From: an uncultured Eubacteriales bacterium
GTDB taxonomy: Bacteria; Bacillota; Clostridia; Christensenellales; UBA1242
DNA: 64,000 nucleotides
Assembly (NCBI GenBank): GCA_948695535.1
Contig: CAPRTS010000005.1
Location: 4,125 to 68,124, forward strand
Reading direction: 5' to 3'
The position numbers were made by a program, and so were the translations under genes. Under the pieces are notes generated by a model. The model had not been told where the DNA came from. It did not search any database and saw only the letters and a list, made by a program, of their open reading frames with translations. Below, in pieces: positions 19,050 through 28,785 of the stretch; within the stretch, counting starts at the first letter, position 1; each line of letters begins with the position of its first letter.

Positions 19050-19195
19050 AAAAATGCCTCCCATAACGAGAGGCATAGTCCAAAACTACGAACTCCCGTT
19101 GCGGTCAGGCAATTTATCCCATAAGAACAGGGTGGTCGTTCGTTGTTTGGCGAAACAAAAAACCGTCCTTATGGTTAATATTAAATTGCCTGACC
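19050..19195 (-). promoter_or_regulatory. Candidate riboswitch-like or RNA-thermometer leader
   Basis: The predicted transcript starts at 19195 with a 14-bp perfect stem (19182-19195 with 19103-19116), an inner 7-bp stem (168-174 with 119-125 of 19 kb) and an apical TTGTTT/AAACAA hairpin (19143-19158). Then come two exclusive structures: a 7-bp hairpin (19056-19074) that hides the GGGAGG ribosome site and is followed by ATTTTT, or pairing of 19093-19100 with 19065-19072 (8 bp, one G-U), continued by CGTAG/CTATG, which would free it. I recognise no known class. Confidence 0.55.
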
Positions 19196-19201
19196 TACGA
19201 T

Positions 19202-19230
19202 AGATTACCGACATTTTCATTTTTAGTCAA
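19202..19230 (-). promoter_or_regulatory. Promoter of the leader RNA
   Basis: TTGACT (19225-19230), 17 nt, TAATCT (19202-19207); start predicted at G19195, exactly the first base of the long stem. Confidence 0.7.
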
Positions 19231-19307
19231 TAGTAAATATTAAGCAATCTTCATTAAAGCATACTCCACCCCATTCTAATAAATTTAGCTCTACTTATTA
19301 CCAGTTA

Positions 19308-19346
19308 TAAAAAACAAAAAAGGACTGCTCGTTCGAAACAGCCCTT
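19308..19346 (-). terminator. Intrinsic terminator
   Basis: 8-bp stem (19320-19327 with 19339-19346, one G-U) followed on the minus strand by a long T-rich run (TTTTGTTTTTT). Lies downstream of the Rep remnant. Confidence 0.75.
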
Positions 19347-19399
19347 TTGCATACTTTCATTTTTTATAATTATTAAAATAATTATAACATCAATTCATT

Positions 19400-20236
19400 T
19401 TAGACACGCTTAATGCTTTCAAAAAGTATATCATCTTGATTAATAATTTCGTCAACCTTATTCATATCGACATTTTCAACGAACATATCGTCAATCAACT
19501 GGTATTCCCCATAATGATGCTTATTAGTATTAACTCTTGCCTTATTAGCAAAAGCATCATCTCGCAATTGTTTTACTTCATTAAGACTTAAATTTTTACA
19601 TATTTCTTTGCGGGTATACCTTGGTAAATCGCGACTAGCATTAATAAACTTTGCGCCAACTGGAAATTTAGTATACTTTTTTGCATCATCTCCAAGTTCT
19701 GGGAAAACTTTCACATTATGCTCTTCGTATGTCGTTATATAATATAAACAACCTTTCGCACCTTTATGCCATAAGGGTTGCATATCGATATGTCCATGCA
19801 TTCAGTTCTTTTTTAACCATGCACGCTCAAAATGCGGTGTTGTTTCAGGAAAAAACAAAATCAAATGACAATGATAAAGGTTGTCACTGTTTTCACTACA
19901 TTCTATTGCCGAAATGTATTTTACACCAGGGTGATGATACCGCAATAATGAAATAAAATTTTTGACTTCTTTTTTAAAGTCATTAAACGACATTTCATCG
20001 TGATTGGTAAGTGTCCAAAAAGCACACTTATCGCGTTCTACATTAACATTGGCGAAATTTTCGCGATATCTCTTCAATGTCTTAATGTAATTTTTAGTCA
20101 ATAAATATGGGTAGTCTTGATTTACTTTTTTACGATCCCATGTTGTATGACATTTTCTATTAGCAAACGGGTTAAAGCCATTACGTTTAACCATATATGA
20201 ACTTTCGCCCGTCTGCAATAACTTATATGTTATCAT
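19400..20236 (-). pseudogene. HUH-type replication initiator interrupted by one in-frame TGA
   Basis: Two consecutive frames, 19802-20236 and 19400-19801, are in the same phase and separated only by a TGA at 19802-19804. Together they make about 278 residues with FWTLTN, an HUH motif (YHCHLIL) at about residue 130, and after the stop HGHIDMQ and GCLYYITTY with the likely nicking Tyr. This is a rolling-circle plasmid or phage type Rep. The TGA sits where Trp is common (W-HG). Either a decayed integrated replicon or a recoded UGA. Confidence 0.6.
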
Positions 20237-20803
20237 CTTAACTTATCCTTTTAAAAAATTTACATAAAAAGTTGTATCCGCCACCGTTTGCTGGTGGGAT
20301 ATTGGTAACTGTATTTAATTGCCAAAGTTCACTTCCATACAGGGAAAAATAGACATGCATTAAGATGTGTCGAAAAAATTGACACATTGGGTATAAAATA
20401 AAAAAAGTTTAGAATTGTGGTTGATGTATATAAATACAGTAACTTTTTGGAAAAACGCGTGGTAATTATAAAAAAGTATAACTTCTATGCCAAAGAATTA
20501 ATTTTAATAATAATATAAAATAAATAAAAATTATTTTAATAAATAATAACTCAGAGAGCGTAATAATACTATTACATCAAGTTTAGATATAACTTAATAA
20601 TTCACATGGGTATAATATCTTGCTACCCCTTTTACACAATCTGTGCGTAAGACTTCTTTTTTATCAATAATGACAACCGCAACTAGGAATTGAAACAACT
20701 GCTCTTTTAAAGATAAAAAATTGTTAAAATTAGTGCTTTTTGTAGGAACAAAAGCACTATTTTCGATTTTTCCACATATGGTTGCCAGGGAGATTTGTTT
20801 TGG
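20237..20803. other. Non-coding region with small inverted repeats; possible replication origin remnant
   Basis: No supported gene. A hairpin CCACC/GGTGG at 20281-20297 and ATGTGTC/GACACAT at 20365-20387 lie upstream of the Rep remnant, followed by very AT-rich sequence to about 20560. The layout fits an origin of an integrated rolling-circle element, but no iterons are obvious. Confidence 0.3.
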
Positions 20804-20876
20804 GACGGGAGATGGGAATCGAACCCACGCATAACGGAGCCACAATCCGTTGCCTTACCACTTGGCTACACCCGTC
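20804..20876 (-). tRNA. tRNA-His (GTG)
   Basis: Full cloverleaf with anticodon GTG in loop ATTGTGG. The 5' G(-1) at 20876 pairs with C73, the identity feature of tRNA-His. CCA is not encoded. The acceptor stem has one T-T mismatch (6-67). Confidence 0.9.
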
Positions 20877-20924
20877 ATAACCGACATTACAGTTTACTGC
20901 AATGCCGGGAGATAAGCAAGACCC

Positions 20925-21488
20925 TTACGCCCGATCGACGTATGCCCCCGTACGCGTGTCCACCCGAATTTTGTCGCCGTTATTAACAAACATCGGGACT
21001 TTGGTTTCAATGCCACTGCTTAACTTGGCACTCTTTAACGCGTTGCGCGCCGTATCACCCGCCACACTGGGTTCGGTTTCGGCCACCGTCAAAACCACGA
21101 AGGTCGGCGGGACGATGCTGGCAATTTTACCGTCAATATAGTTAAAAGTACAAACGATGGGTTCGGCGTTTTCGTCGTTGTACTTTAAGGCTGTTGCGCA
21201 TAAATCGCGGTTAACGGGAACGTCTTCAAAAGTTTCCATGTCCATAAAGTGGACGATTTCGCCGTCCGCATAGGAGAATTGTAATTCTTTCTTTTCGATT
21301 TCGACTTCTTCCAATACGGGATTACCTTTAAAGTTTTCCACACTGATGGCCCCAGTTTTAATGTTTCTAATTTTGGCGCTGATGGCGGCCGCCAAACGGG
21401 GTTGTTGACGGAACTCGTAGTCGATGACTTCGTACACGGTACCGTTCATTTTGAACAACTTACCCGGTCTTAAACTTTTTGCTTCCAT
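20925..21488 (-). CDS. efp: Elongation factor P
   Basis: 187 residues, full length. KOW-like N-terminal domain and OB domains align throughout (YEVIDY, KIRNIKTGAI, ETEPSVAGDTA, VPMFVNNGDKIRVDT). EF-P relieves ribosome stalling at polyproline. The tip of the loop that reaches the peptidyl-transferase centre normally reads PGKG or PGRG; here it is QPRL with Arg31 at the modified position, so the flanking glycines are lost. The ATG lies 7 nt after a -10 box with no Shine-Dalgarno. Confidence 0.93.
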   Translation of the reverse strand: MEAKSLRPGKLFKMNGTVYEVIDYEFRQQPRLAAAISAKIRNIKTGAISVENFKGNPVLEEVEIEKKELQFSYADGEIVHFMDMETFEDVPVNRDLCATALKYNDENAEPIVCTFNYIDGKIASIVPPTFVVLTVAETEPSVAGDTARNALKSAKLSSGIETKVPMFVNNGDKIRVDTRTGAYVDRA

Positions 21489-21495
21489 AACTGCT

Positions 21496-21524
21496 ATTTT
21501 AGCACGCCGTTACCCGTTTGTCGA
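21496..21524 (-). promoter_or_regulatory. efp promoter (leaderless layout)
   Basis: TCGACA (21519-21524), 17 nt, TAAAAT (21496-21501), 7 nt, ATG at 21488. Confidence 0.7.
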
Positions 21525-21538
21525 CAATTTTTATAAAG

Positions 21539-22501
21539 TTAAAATTTGTGCGAATAATCCTGTGGCCCTTTTTTAGCATCATCTTTTGCAACCCCGTTAA
21601 TAAAGGGCACTGCTACTTTGAACAATTTTTCCATAATCTGTTTCAATGGCGCCATCGCCAAGAAACTATCCAAGATTTTCTGCATACCCAAGATCATCAA
21701 CGGTTGCGTCCACTGCTGGTCGCCGATTGCTTCCACAACGGCCACAGTCGTATAAAGCAAACTTTTATTCATGTTGCTGGCAATATCCAACATCGTACCA
21801 ATCGTGTCGGCGGATTCGTTAGCGTCTTTAACGGTGTTAACGTAACGCGCCAATTTCAACACTAACGTACTGCCCGACGCCAATAGCATTTGGTCTACCG
21901 CCGCATTAGCCGCTTGCATCATGGGCACCACTGACTTAATCCGTTTACACTTTTTCCAAACATTATTCAAAACCACCGTGTTAATCGGGTCGCCTTCTTG
22001 CCATTTCACTTGCGGGCGTTTTTGCTTGCTGTACTCAACAGTAACGTCCCTACCATAAGCATCTTTTTCCTTTTTCACTTTGGTAGTTTTCAGTTTATAG
22101 TCTTCATCACTATCTTGATCAGCATCTTGACGTTCGCGACGCCATTGCTCTTCGGCTTCGCCGTCATCGTCATCATCACCCTCGTCGTCCCAATCTTCAA
22201 TGGTATCAACGTCTTCGTCCGCGTCGGGCTTGGTTTCGTCGTCTTCGTCTGCTTCGTTGTTTTGGCCAAATTGACTGGAATACGGGTCTGCCCCCGCGTA
22301 GTTAGTAAAGTCATCACTAAAATTGTTATTCGGTTGGTAATCAGCGTCAGTCAGTTCGGGGGAAGCCTCATAATCGTAATTGTAATTAAGATCAAGGTCG
22401 GGGTCAACGCCAGTACCGTGCGGATTCAGTTCAAAGGCACGGTCTTCCGCCGCTTGCCGTTCGCGTTCGGCGATACTTGTGTCGTTCGTTTCCCCTGCCA
22501 T
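21539..22501 (-). CDS. Hypothetical protein with acidic disordered N-terminus
   Basis: 320 residues. Residues 1-150 are disordered and very acidic (EADEDDETKPDADEDVD, DDEGDDDDDGEAEE). Residues about 170-300 form a helical domain (NNVWKKCKRIKSVVPMMQAANAAVDQ...) with a Lys/Pro-rich tail. No signal peptide. Not recognised. A long frame on the opposite strand (21998-22600) is a codon shadow of the acidic region. Confidence 0.65.
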   Translation of the reverse strand: MAGETNDTSIAERERQAAEDRAFELNPHGTGVDPDLDLNYNYDYEASPELTDADYQPNNNFSDDFTNYAGADPYSSQFGQNNEADEDDETKPDADEDVDTIEDWDDEGDDDDDGEAEEQWRRERQDADQDSDEDYKLKTTKVKKEKDAYGRDVTVEYSKQKRPQVKWQEGDPINTVVLNNVWKKCKRIKSVVPMMQAANAAVDQMLLASGSTLVLKLARYVNTVKDANESADTIGTMLDIASNMNKSLLYTTVAVVEAIGDQQWTQPLMILGMQKILDSFLAMAPLKQIMEKLFKVAVPFINGVAKDDAKKGPQDYSHKF

Positions 22502-22505
22502 TACT

Positions 22506-23165
22506 TTATAATAAGTCTTTTACCTTTTTTAAGCAATTCATTTCGAAAACATAGTTGGCTTTTGCCAATACTTCGGGCGACAATACCGATTGGTCTTTAA
22601 CAACGACCGTAGTTGCTCCCGCGTTAATGGCCGCCAGCGCGCCAACGTTAGAATCTTCCACCACCAAAGTTTGTTCGGGCGTTACGCCTAACGCTTGCAT
22701 GGCCGCCAAATACACCCCTGGGTCAGGTTTAGCTGCACAGCCCGCCCCACCACAGTAGCAATCAAAAACACTGAAATCAACACCCGTTTGCGTACAAACT
22801 TTTTGCACTTCATCATAAGTTGACATTGTCACTAACGCCATTTTGTAGCCACGGTCACGCAAATAATGTAACACTTCGTTGGCGGCAGGCTTAGCGGTAA
22901 TTGGTTGTGCTTCACGCCATTCGTCACAAAAACGTTGGTACATTGCGTCATACGCAGCGTAATCCAGTTGCGGGAAATGCTGATTAAAAATGGCTTTCTT
23001 TAAGTCACTGCGCACACCAGAAATACACTCTTGGTAAAACTTGGTAGCTGCCGATTTACTGATACCAAAATGGGTCATCGCCGCCACTCCGCAAGTCATG
23101 TAATAACGTTCGGAATCCACCAAAGTTCCGTCAAAATCAAATAACACCGCCAATATTTTTTTCAT
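22506..23165 (-). CDS. HAD-superfamily hydrolase, beta-phosphoglucomutase/phosphatase type
   Basis: About 219 residues. Motif I DFDGTLVDSE at residues 9-18 (nucleophile Asp), motif II VTMST, and motifs III/IV KPDPGVYLAAM and VVEDSNVGALAA. Family members dephosphorylate sugar phosphates or isomerise beta-glucose 1-phosphate. The ATG at 23165 gives the canonical MKKILAVLFDFDGT start; the frame extension to 23174 is less likely. Divergent from the deacetylase gene with only 21 nt between starts. Confidence 0.88.
   Translation of the reverse strand: MKKILAVLFDFDGTLVDSERYYMTCGVAAMTHFGISKSAATKFYQECISGVRSDLKKAIFNQHFPQLDYAAYDAMYQRFCDEWREAQPITAKPAANEVLHYLRDRGYKMALVTMSTYDEVQKVCTQTGVDFSVFDCYCGGAGCAAKPDPGVYLAAMQALGVTPEQTLVVEDSNVGALAAINAGATTVVVKDQSVLSPEVLAKANYVFEMNCLKKVKDLL
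22508..22536 (-). promoter_or_regulatory. Promoter of the acidic protein gene (leaderless layout)
   Basis: TTGCTT (22531-22536), 17 nt, TATTAT (22508-22513), 6 nt, ATG at 22501. Overlaps the end of the upstream HAD gene. Confidence 0.65.
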
Positions 23166-23186
23166 ACTAGGCACATAATAAAGCCA

Positions 23187-24041
23187 ATGTGGAAATTTAC
23201 CAAGAATTTTTTTACCATAATGTTGTCGCTTTTGGTCGTTTGTTGTTGCTCGGCATTTACCTTAACCACTGTCCCCGATGTGAATACTGACACTGTAACT
23301 AAACAATTGCCGATTTTGATGTACCACAAAGTCGCCACTAAGAACCCGGCCAAATACGTAGTCACCACCCAACAATTGGCGGACGATTGGGCGGCATTAA
23401 GCGCCGCCGGTTACCGCCCCGTTTTTATGCAAGAAGTCATTGATTGGGTTAATGGCCAAGGCGAATTACCCGCCAAACCCATCGTGATTACCTTTGACGA
23501 TGGCCAATATAACAACCTTTATTACGGCTTGCCGTTGGCACAAAAATACGGCATTAAATTCTTAATTAACCCCGTCACCGCGTACAGCGAAAAAAGCATC
23601 GCCGACCACGATACCACCAATCCGCGTTACAGCAACTTAGATTGGGACACGATTAAGCAAGGTTACGATAGTGGCTTAGTTGAATACGGCAACCACAGCC
23701 ACAACTTGCACCGTACGGGCAATCCTTACGGCGTAGCCCCTAAGCGCCACGAAGCCCCGACCGCTTACGCCGAACGTCTGCGTGGCGACATCAGTCACGC
23801 CCAAGAGTTATTAACTGCGTGTGGCGTACCCGCCCCGACGACCTTTGCTTATCCTTTTGGTAAGTACACACCCACTACCCGTGACTTGCTGTTAGACATG
23901 GGTTTCCAAGCCCTACTAACTTGCAACGAACACACCAACACCATTACCCGTGGCGATCCCAGTTGCCTGCACGCGCTCGGCCGTTTCAACCGCAGCGGCA
24001 ACCTAACTACCGCCCAACTGATGAAAAAAATTGAAGGGTGA
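23187..24041 (+). CDS. Polysaccharide deacetylase (NodB domain), secreted
   Basis: 284 residues. Signal peptide or anchor at 1-27. NodB motifs: ITFDDGQ (catalytic Asp and metal Asp) at about 107-113, the metal-binding HSHNLH at about 172-177, and AYPFGKY. Removes acetyl groups from cell-wall or chitin-type N-acetylglucosamine outside the membrane. CATAAT lies 7 nt before the ATG, consistent with the leaderless pattern, though its -35 is poor. Confidence 0.9.
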   Translation: MWKFTKNFFTIMLSLLVVCCCSAFTLTTVPDVNTDTVTKQLPILMYHKVATKNPAKYVVTTQQLADDWAALSAAGYRPVFMQEVIDWVNGQGELPAKPIVITFDDGQYNNLYYGLPLAQKYGIKFLINPVTAYSEKSIADHDTTNPRYSNLDWDTIKQGYDSGLVEYGNHSHNLHRTGNPYGVAPKRHEAPTAYAERLRGDISHAQELLTACGVPAPTTFAYPFGKYTPTTRDLLLDMGFQALLTCNEHTNTITRGDPSCLHALGRFNRSGNLTTAQLMKKIEG

Positions 24042-24061
24042 AAGTACTCACGAAAGAACAC

Positions 24062-24090
24062 TTGACCGCGATTTGTGGTTATGTTAAAAT
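24062..24090 (+). promoter_or_regulatory. Promoter of tRNA-Ile
   Basis: TTGACC (24062-24067), 17 nt, TAAAAT (24085-24090), 11 nt before the mature tRNA 5' end. A useful reference for the sigma-A consensus of this genome. Confidence 0.75.
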
Positions 24091-24101
24091 AACAACATTA
24101 C

Positions 24102-24178
24102 TGGATTGTAGCTCAGTTGGTTAGAGCACCGCTCTGATAAGGCGGGGGTCAGTGGTTCAAGTCCACTCAGTCCAACCA
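24102..24178 (+). tRNA. tRNA-Ile (GAT)
   Basis: 77 nt with encoded CCA. Anticodon GAT in loop CTGATAA; acceptor stem TGGATTG/CAGTCCA; T-loop TTCAAGT. Confidence 0.92.
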
Positions 24179-24193
24179 GAAAAAATTGGATAT

Positions 24194-24484
24194 ATGGCCG
24201 AAATTGATATTTTTGACGAGTCAATGCATTACTTGGGCAAAATGGATAAAACCCAAGCACATCAAGAGGGGCACTGGCACAAGAGTGTTCACTTATGGAT
24301 TATGAATGGTAAAAATGTTTTATTACAGTTGCGTGCTCCATAAAAAAAGAGTTTCCCCAATAAATGGGATATTTCAGTTGCTGGGCATGTAGATGCGGGC
24401 GAAACTCCTTTGCCGACTGTCCAACGCGAATTCCAGGAAGAACTGGGAATTGCTTGGGATTTAGGTGAAATTGATGCAGTCTAA
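24194..24484 (+). pseudogene. Nudix hydrolase (IDI-like) remnant
   Basis: Opens AEIDIFDESMHYLGKMDK and HWHKSVHLWIMN as in Nudix proteins related to isopentenyl-diphosphate isomerase. An in-frame TAA at 24341-24343 interrupts it, after which the same frame gives a full Nudix box (GHVDAGETPLPTVQREFQEELG) and then ends early. So it is nonsense-interrupted and truncated. Confidence 0.75.
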
Positions 24485-24552
24485 TTAAAATGTACTATAA
24501 TGCACTCTAAACTTTACGTCGGCTAAATATAATCTTGACACCAATAAAACCG

Positions 24553-25107
24553 TCACTGGCCAAAGGTACAGTCCGGGTCGTGGTCGTCAATAATGCCGAC
24601 GGCTTGTAAGTAAGAATAAATAATCGTCGAGCCGACAAAGCGCATGCCTCGCTTTTGCAGATCGCGTGACACGGCGTCCGACAACGGCGAAGTCGCCCGC
24701 ACCACCCCGTCGCGATTGACGATGGGTTGGCCGTTGACGAAACGCCACAAGTACGCGTCGAACGAACCGCACTCGGCTTGAATCGCCATGAAGACACGGG
24801 CGTTGTTAATAGTGGCACTGATTTTACGGCGGTTGCGCACGATGCCCGGATTGCTTAGCAGTTCCGCTACTTTGGCGTCATCGTATTGAGCAATTTTACG
24901 GTAATCAAAATCGTCAAACGCCACACGAAAATTGTCCCGTTTATTTAAGATACATTCCCACGACAGCCCGGCTTGGAAACTTTCTAACACCAACATGGCA
25001 AACAAACTGCGGTCATCGTGTTTGGGTTTACCCCACTCTTGGTCGTGGTATGCCACGTACCGTGGATTCGCCAAATTTACCCAGCGACAACGCACAATAT
25101 TATTCAT
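24553..25107 (-). CDS. tag: DNA-3-methyladenine glycosylase I
   Basis: 184 residues. RCRWVN and YHDQEWG near the N-terminus, SFQAGLSWECILNKR, NPGIVRNRRKI, and C-terminal His/Cys residues (DDHDPDC) for the zinc site. Excises 3-methyladenine from alkylated DNA in base-excision repair. Leaderless layout at the start. Confidence 0.93.
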   Translation of the reverse strand: MNNIVRCRWVNLANPRYVAYHDQEWGKPKHDDRSLFAMLVLESFQAGLSWECILNKRDNFRVAFDDFDYRKIAQYDDAKVAELLSNPGIVRNRRKISATINNARVFMAIQAECGSFDAYLWRFVNGQPIVNRDGVVRATSPLSDAVSRDLQKRGMRFVGSTIIYSYLQAVGIIDDHDPDCTFGQ

Positions 25108-25113
25108 CGTTTT

Positions 25114-25142
25114 AATGTACTCTTTCCCTAGTTAACCGTCAA
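25114..25142 (-). promoter_or_regulatory. tag promoter (leaderless layout)
   Basis: TTGACG (25137-25142), 17 nt, TACATT (25114-25119), 6 nt, ATG at 25107. Confidence 0.7.
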
Positions 25143-25153
25143 GATATCCCCGT

Positions 25154-26882
<1,729 letters not shown>

Positions 26883-26890
26883 AATAATTA

Positions 26891-26919
26891 ATTATAGCAC
26901 ATCGACGGCAAAATTACAA
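26891..26919 (-). promoter_or_regulatory. Promoter of the phase-variable surface protein
   Basis: TTGTAA (26914-26919), 17 nt, TATAAT (26891-26896), 8 nt, ATG at 26882. It supports the upstream start rather than the open-frame start at 26791. Confidence 0.7.
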
Positions 26920-26928
26920 GTCTTTTAT

Positions 26929-27531
26929 TTACGGGCGCGGATTACGTACCGTAGTGCGTACATATGTGTGGTAGAATTCATCTTGCGTCAGTTTGCGTTG
27001 GATACGAGCACTGGGCGTACCGTCCGTCCAAACGTAATAATTTTGGATGCGTCCCGCAATTTGGAAACCTAAGTTTTCTTGGACTTCACCACTCTTGGTA
27101 TTAATTTCCGCGTGGCAAGTTACAATCTCGGGAACATTCAGCACGGTGAACGCGTATTCCACCACCGCCCGCATGGCTTCGGGGATAATTTCTTGACGCC
27201 AATAGTCCGGGTGCAAAATGTAATTGATTTCTTTGGTACCGCGTGCCACCCGCATGGTCGAACGTTTTTCCTTTTTATAGCGGTCTAACTTGATTGCCCC
27301 TACCACTTTGTGTTGGGCTTTCAAAACAATCGCGAAAAAGAAACTGCTACGCGCGGCCTTAATTAACCCAGCCTTGGCTTCCGCTTGGGTACGGTAAACC
27401 GGCCACGCAGTCGTCGGGTCGTCTTTGGTTTGACGCATGAAATCCCAAAAGTTATTAAAATCGGTTGTGCGAAATTTACGCAAAGTCAACCGTTCCGTTT
27501 CAAAAATCAGTTCCGTATTAGCGGCTTTCAC
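26929..27531 (-). CDS. GNAT acetyltransferase, RimJ/RimL type
   Basis: 200 residues. FETERLTLRKF opening, IKLDR strand, NYILHPDYWRQEIIPEAM (motif A region with degenerate Gly signature), and AEINTKSGEVQENLGFQIAGR, the typical ribosomal-protein acetyltransferase C-terminal strand. Probably acetylates an N-terminus or small amine. Starts at GTG with a TATACT box 9 nt upstream and TTGCAC 18 nt further. Confidence 0.85.
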   Translation of the reverse strand: MKAANTELIFETERLTLRKFRTTDFNNFWDFMRQTKDDPTTAWPVYRTQAEAKAGLIKAARSSFFFAIVLKAQHKVVGAIKLDRYKKEKRSTMRVARGTKEINYILHPDYWRQEIIPEAMRAVVEYAFTVLNVPEIVTCHAEINTKSGEVQENLGFQIAGRIQNYYVWTDGTPSARIQRKLTQDEFYHTYVRTTVRNPRP

Positions 27532-27575
27532 TTCTTTTCTAGTATACCACTGTTAAATTCATCTGTGCAAGTGGT

Positions 27576-28154
27576 TTAGCGACTTTGTTCCACGACATTG
27601 GAGCGTACCGATTCGCGATTTACTCCCGCAAAACGACGCTGTTCCGCTTCGCGGCGTTCTTCGTTAATTTGCATTTGGTTAACAATGCGTAACATGTCTT
27701 CCGCGTTAACCGGCGCAAAGTTCCCCTGACTCTCTTTAAAGAAACGCGTTATAACTTCGATTTCGTGATAACCACCCCGTTCTGCGGTCGGCAACAACAC
27801 ATCACGAGCAAAACCCTGTACCACGGCATCGTGGTTTACCAATAACGGGATCATGGTTTTCATTCCGTCCCATGTCGGTTCATAATGTGGTTTAACCAGT
27901 TCCATCAAGCAGGACGCATCAATAATCAAATTATCGCGCAAAGCACGGTGTTCTTTATGAGCCTGAGCACTCAGCATAATGGCTTGGCGTGCAATCGCCA
28001 AAATTTGCGTTTCGGTCAATTGGTCAGTATCAATACAGTCGCCATTCTTAGTAACGACGTAAGTTTCACACAACGGGCGCGGTTTAGCACAACTGAGTTT
28101 ACGTTCCTTGCGTTCACGCATCAAATCCATAGCAGTTTTATGGTAAACAAGCAT
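27576..28154 (-). CDS. Hypothetical cytoplasmic protein
   Basis: 192 residues from the ATG at 28154, which has a strong AAAGGAGG; the frame extension to 28211 would cover this site and is rejected. Charged helical protein with a Glu/Arg-rich tail (NEERREAEQRRF). No domain recognised. Confidence 0.6.
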   Translation of the reverse strand: MLVYHKTAMDLMRERKERKLSCAKPRPLCETYVVTKNGDCIDTDQLTETQILAIARQAIMLSAQAHKEHRALRDNLIIDASCLMELVKPHYEPTWDGMKTMIPLLVNHDAVVQGFARDVLLPTAERGGYHEIEVITRFFKESQGNFAPVNAEDMLRIVNQMQINEERREAEQRRFAGVNRESVRSNVVEQSR

Positions 28155-28248
28155 TGTCACTACCTCCTTTGGGTATTGGGTACTATAACATATCCAGCAC
28201 CACAAAAGCAAGACTGCCGCCGCAAATTATTGACCTTATTTTGTCGAA

Positions 28249-28785
28249 TTATTTCGTATAAACGCGAATAAAGTATTCCCGCGCGTGTAAACAAACGGGA
28301 CAGACTTTCGGAGCCGCCTTACCAACAAAACGGTAACCGCAGTTCGTGCATTGCCAAGTGACCGCTGTTTCGCCCGCGAACAGTTGGTCGTCTTTTAGTT
28401 GCTTGGCCAAAGTCAAAAAGCGTTCTTCGTGGTCTTTTTCAATTTTGGCCACCCCACGGAACTTTGCCGCAATTTCGGGGAAACCTTCGGCTTCGGCATC
28501 TTTGGCGAATTTTTCGTACATATCCGTCCATTCGTAATTTTCACCCGCCGCCGCCGTGCGCAAGTTTTCTTCGGTCGATCCAATGTCGTTCAAATATTTG
28601 AACCACATTTCCGCGTGTTCTTTTTCGTTGCCCGCTGTTTCTTCAAAAACCGCCGCGATGGTTGGGTAACCTTCCTTTTTTGCCTTAGATGCAAAGAAAG
28701 TGTATTTGTTGCGTGCGCCACTTTCGCCCGCAAAAGCCGCCATTAAATTGGCTTCCGTTTTAGTGCCTTTCAATTTTTTATCCAT
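28249..28785 (-). CDS. Rubrerythrin
   Basis: 178 residues. Ferritin-like di-iron domain with two carboxylate-His pairs ([11 protein letters not shown] and [11 protein letters not shown]), then a rubredoxin-type domain with CxxCGY...CPVC at about 145-165. Reduces hydrogen peroxide in anaerobes. Its start overlaps the stop of the upstream gene by 8 nt, yet it has its own leaderless promoter. Confidence 0.95.
   Translation of the reverse strand: MDKKLKGTKTEANLMAAFAGESGARNKYTFFASKAKKEGYPTIAAVFEETAGNEKEHAEMWFKYLNDIGSTEENLRTAAAGENYEWTDMYEKFAKDAEAEGFPEIAAKFRGVAKIEKDHEERFLTLAKQLKDDQLFAGETAVTWQCTNCGYRFVGKAAPKVCPVCLHAREYFIRVYTK

Noticed and set aside
20594..20845. Minus-strand frame running into tRNA-His
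   Set aside because: Starts inside the tRNA gene and has no ribosome site; sequence is not protein-like.
21998..22600. Long plus-strand frame opposite the acidic protein (about 200 codons)
   Set aside because: It is the antisense of Asp/Glu-rich codons (GAC/GAT giving Val/Ile-rich sequence), has no ribosome site and overlaps a promoter; codon shadow.
28399..28746. Phe-rich plus-strand frame over rubrerythrin
   Set aside because: Antisense shadow of Glu/Lys codons.
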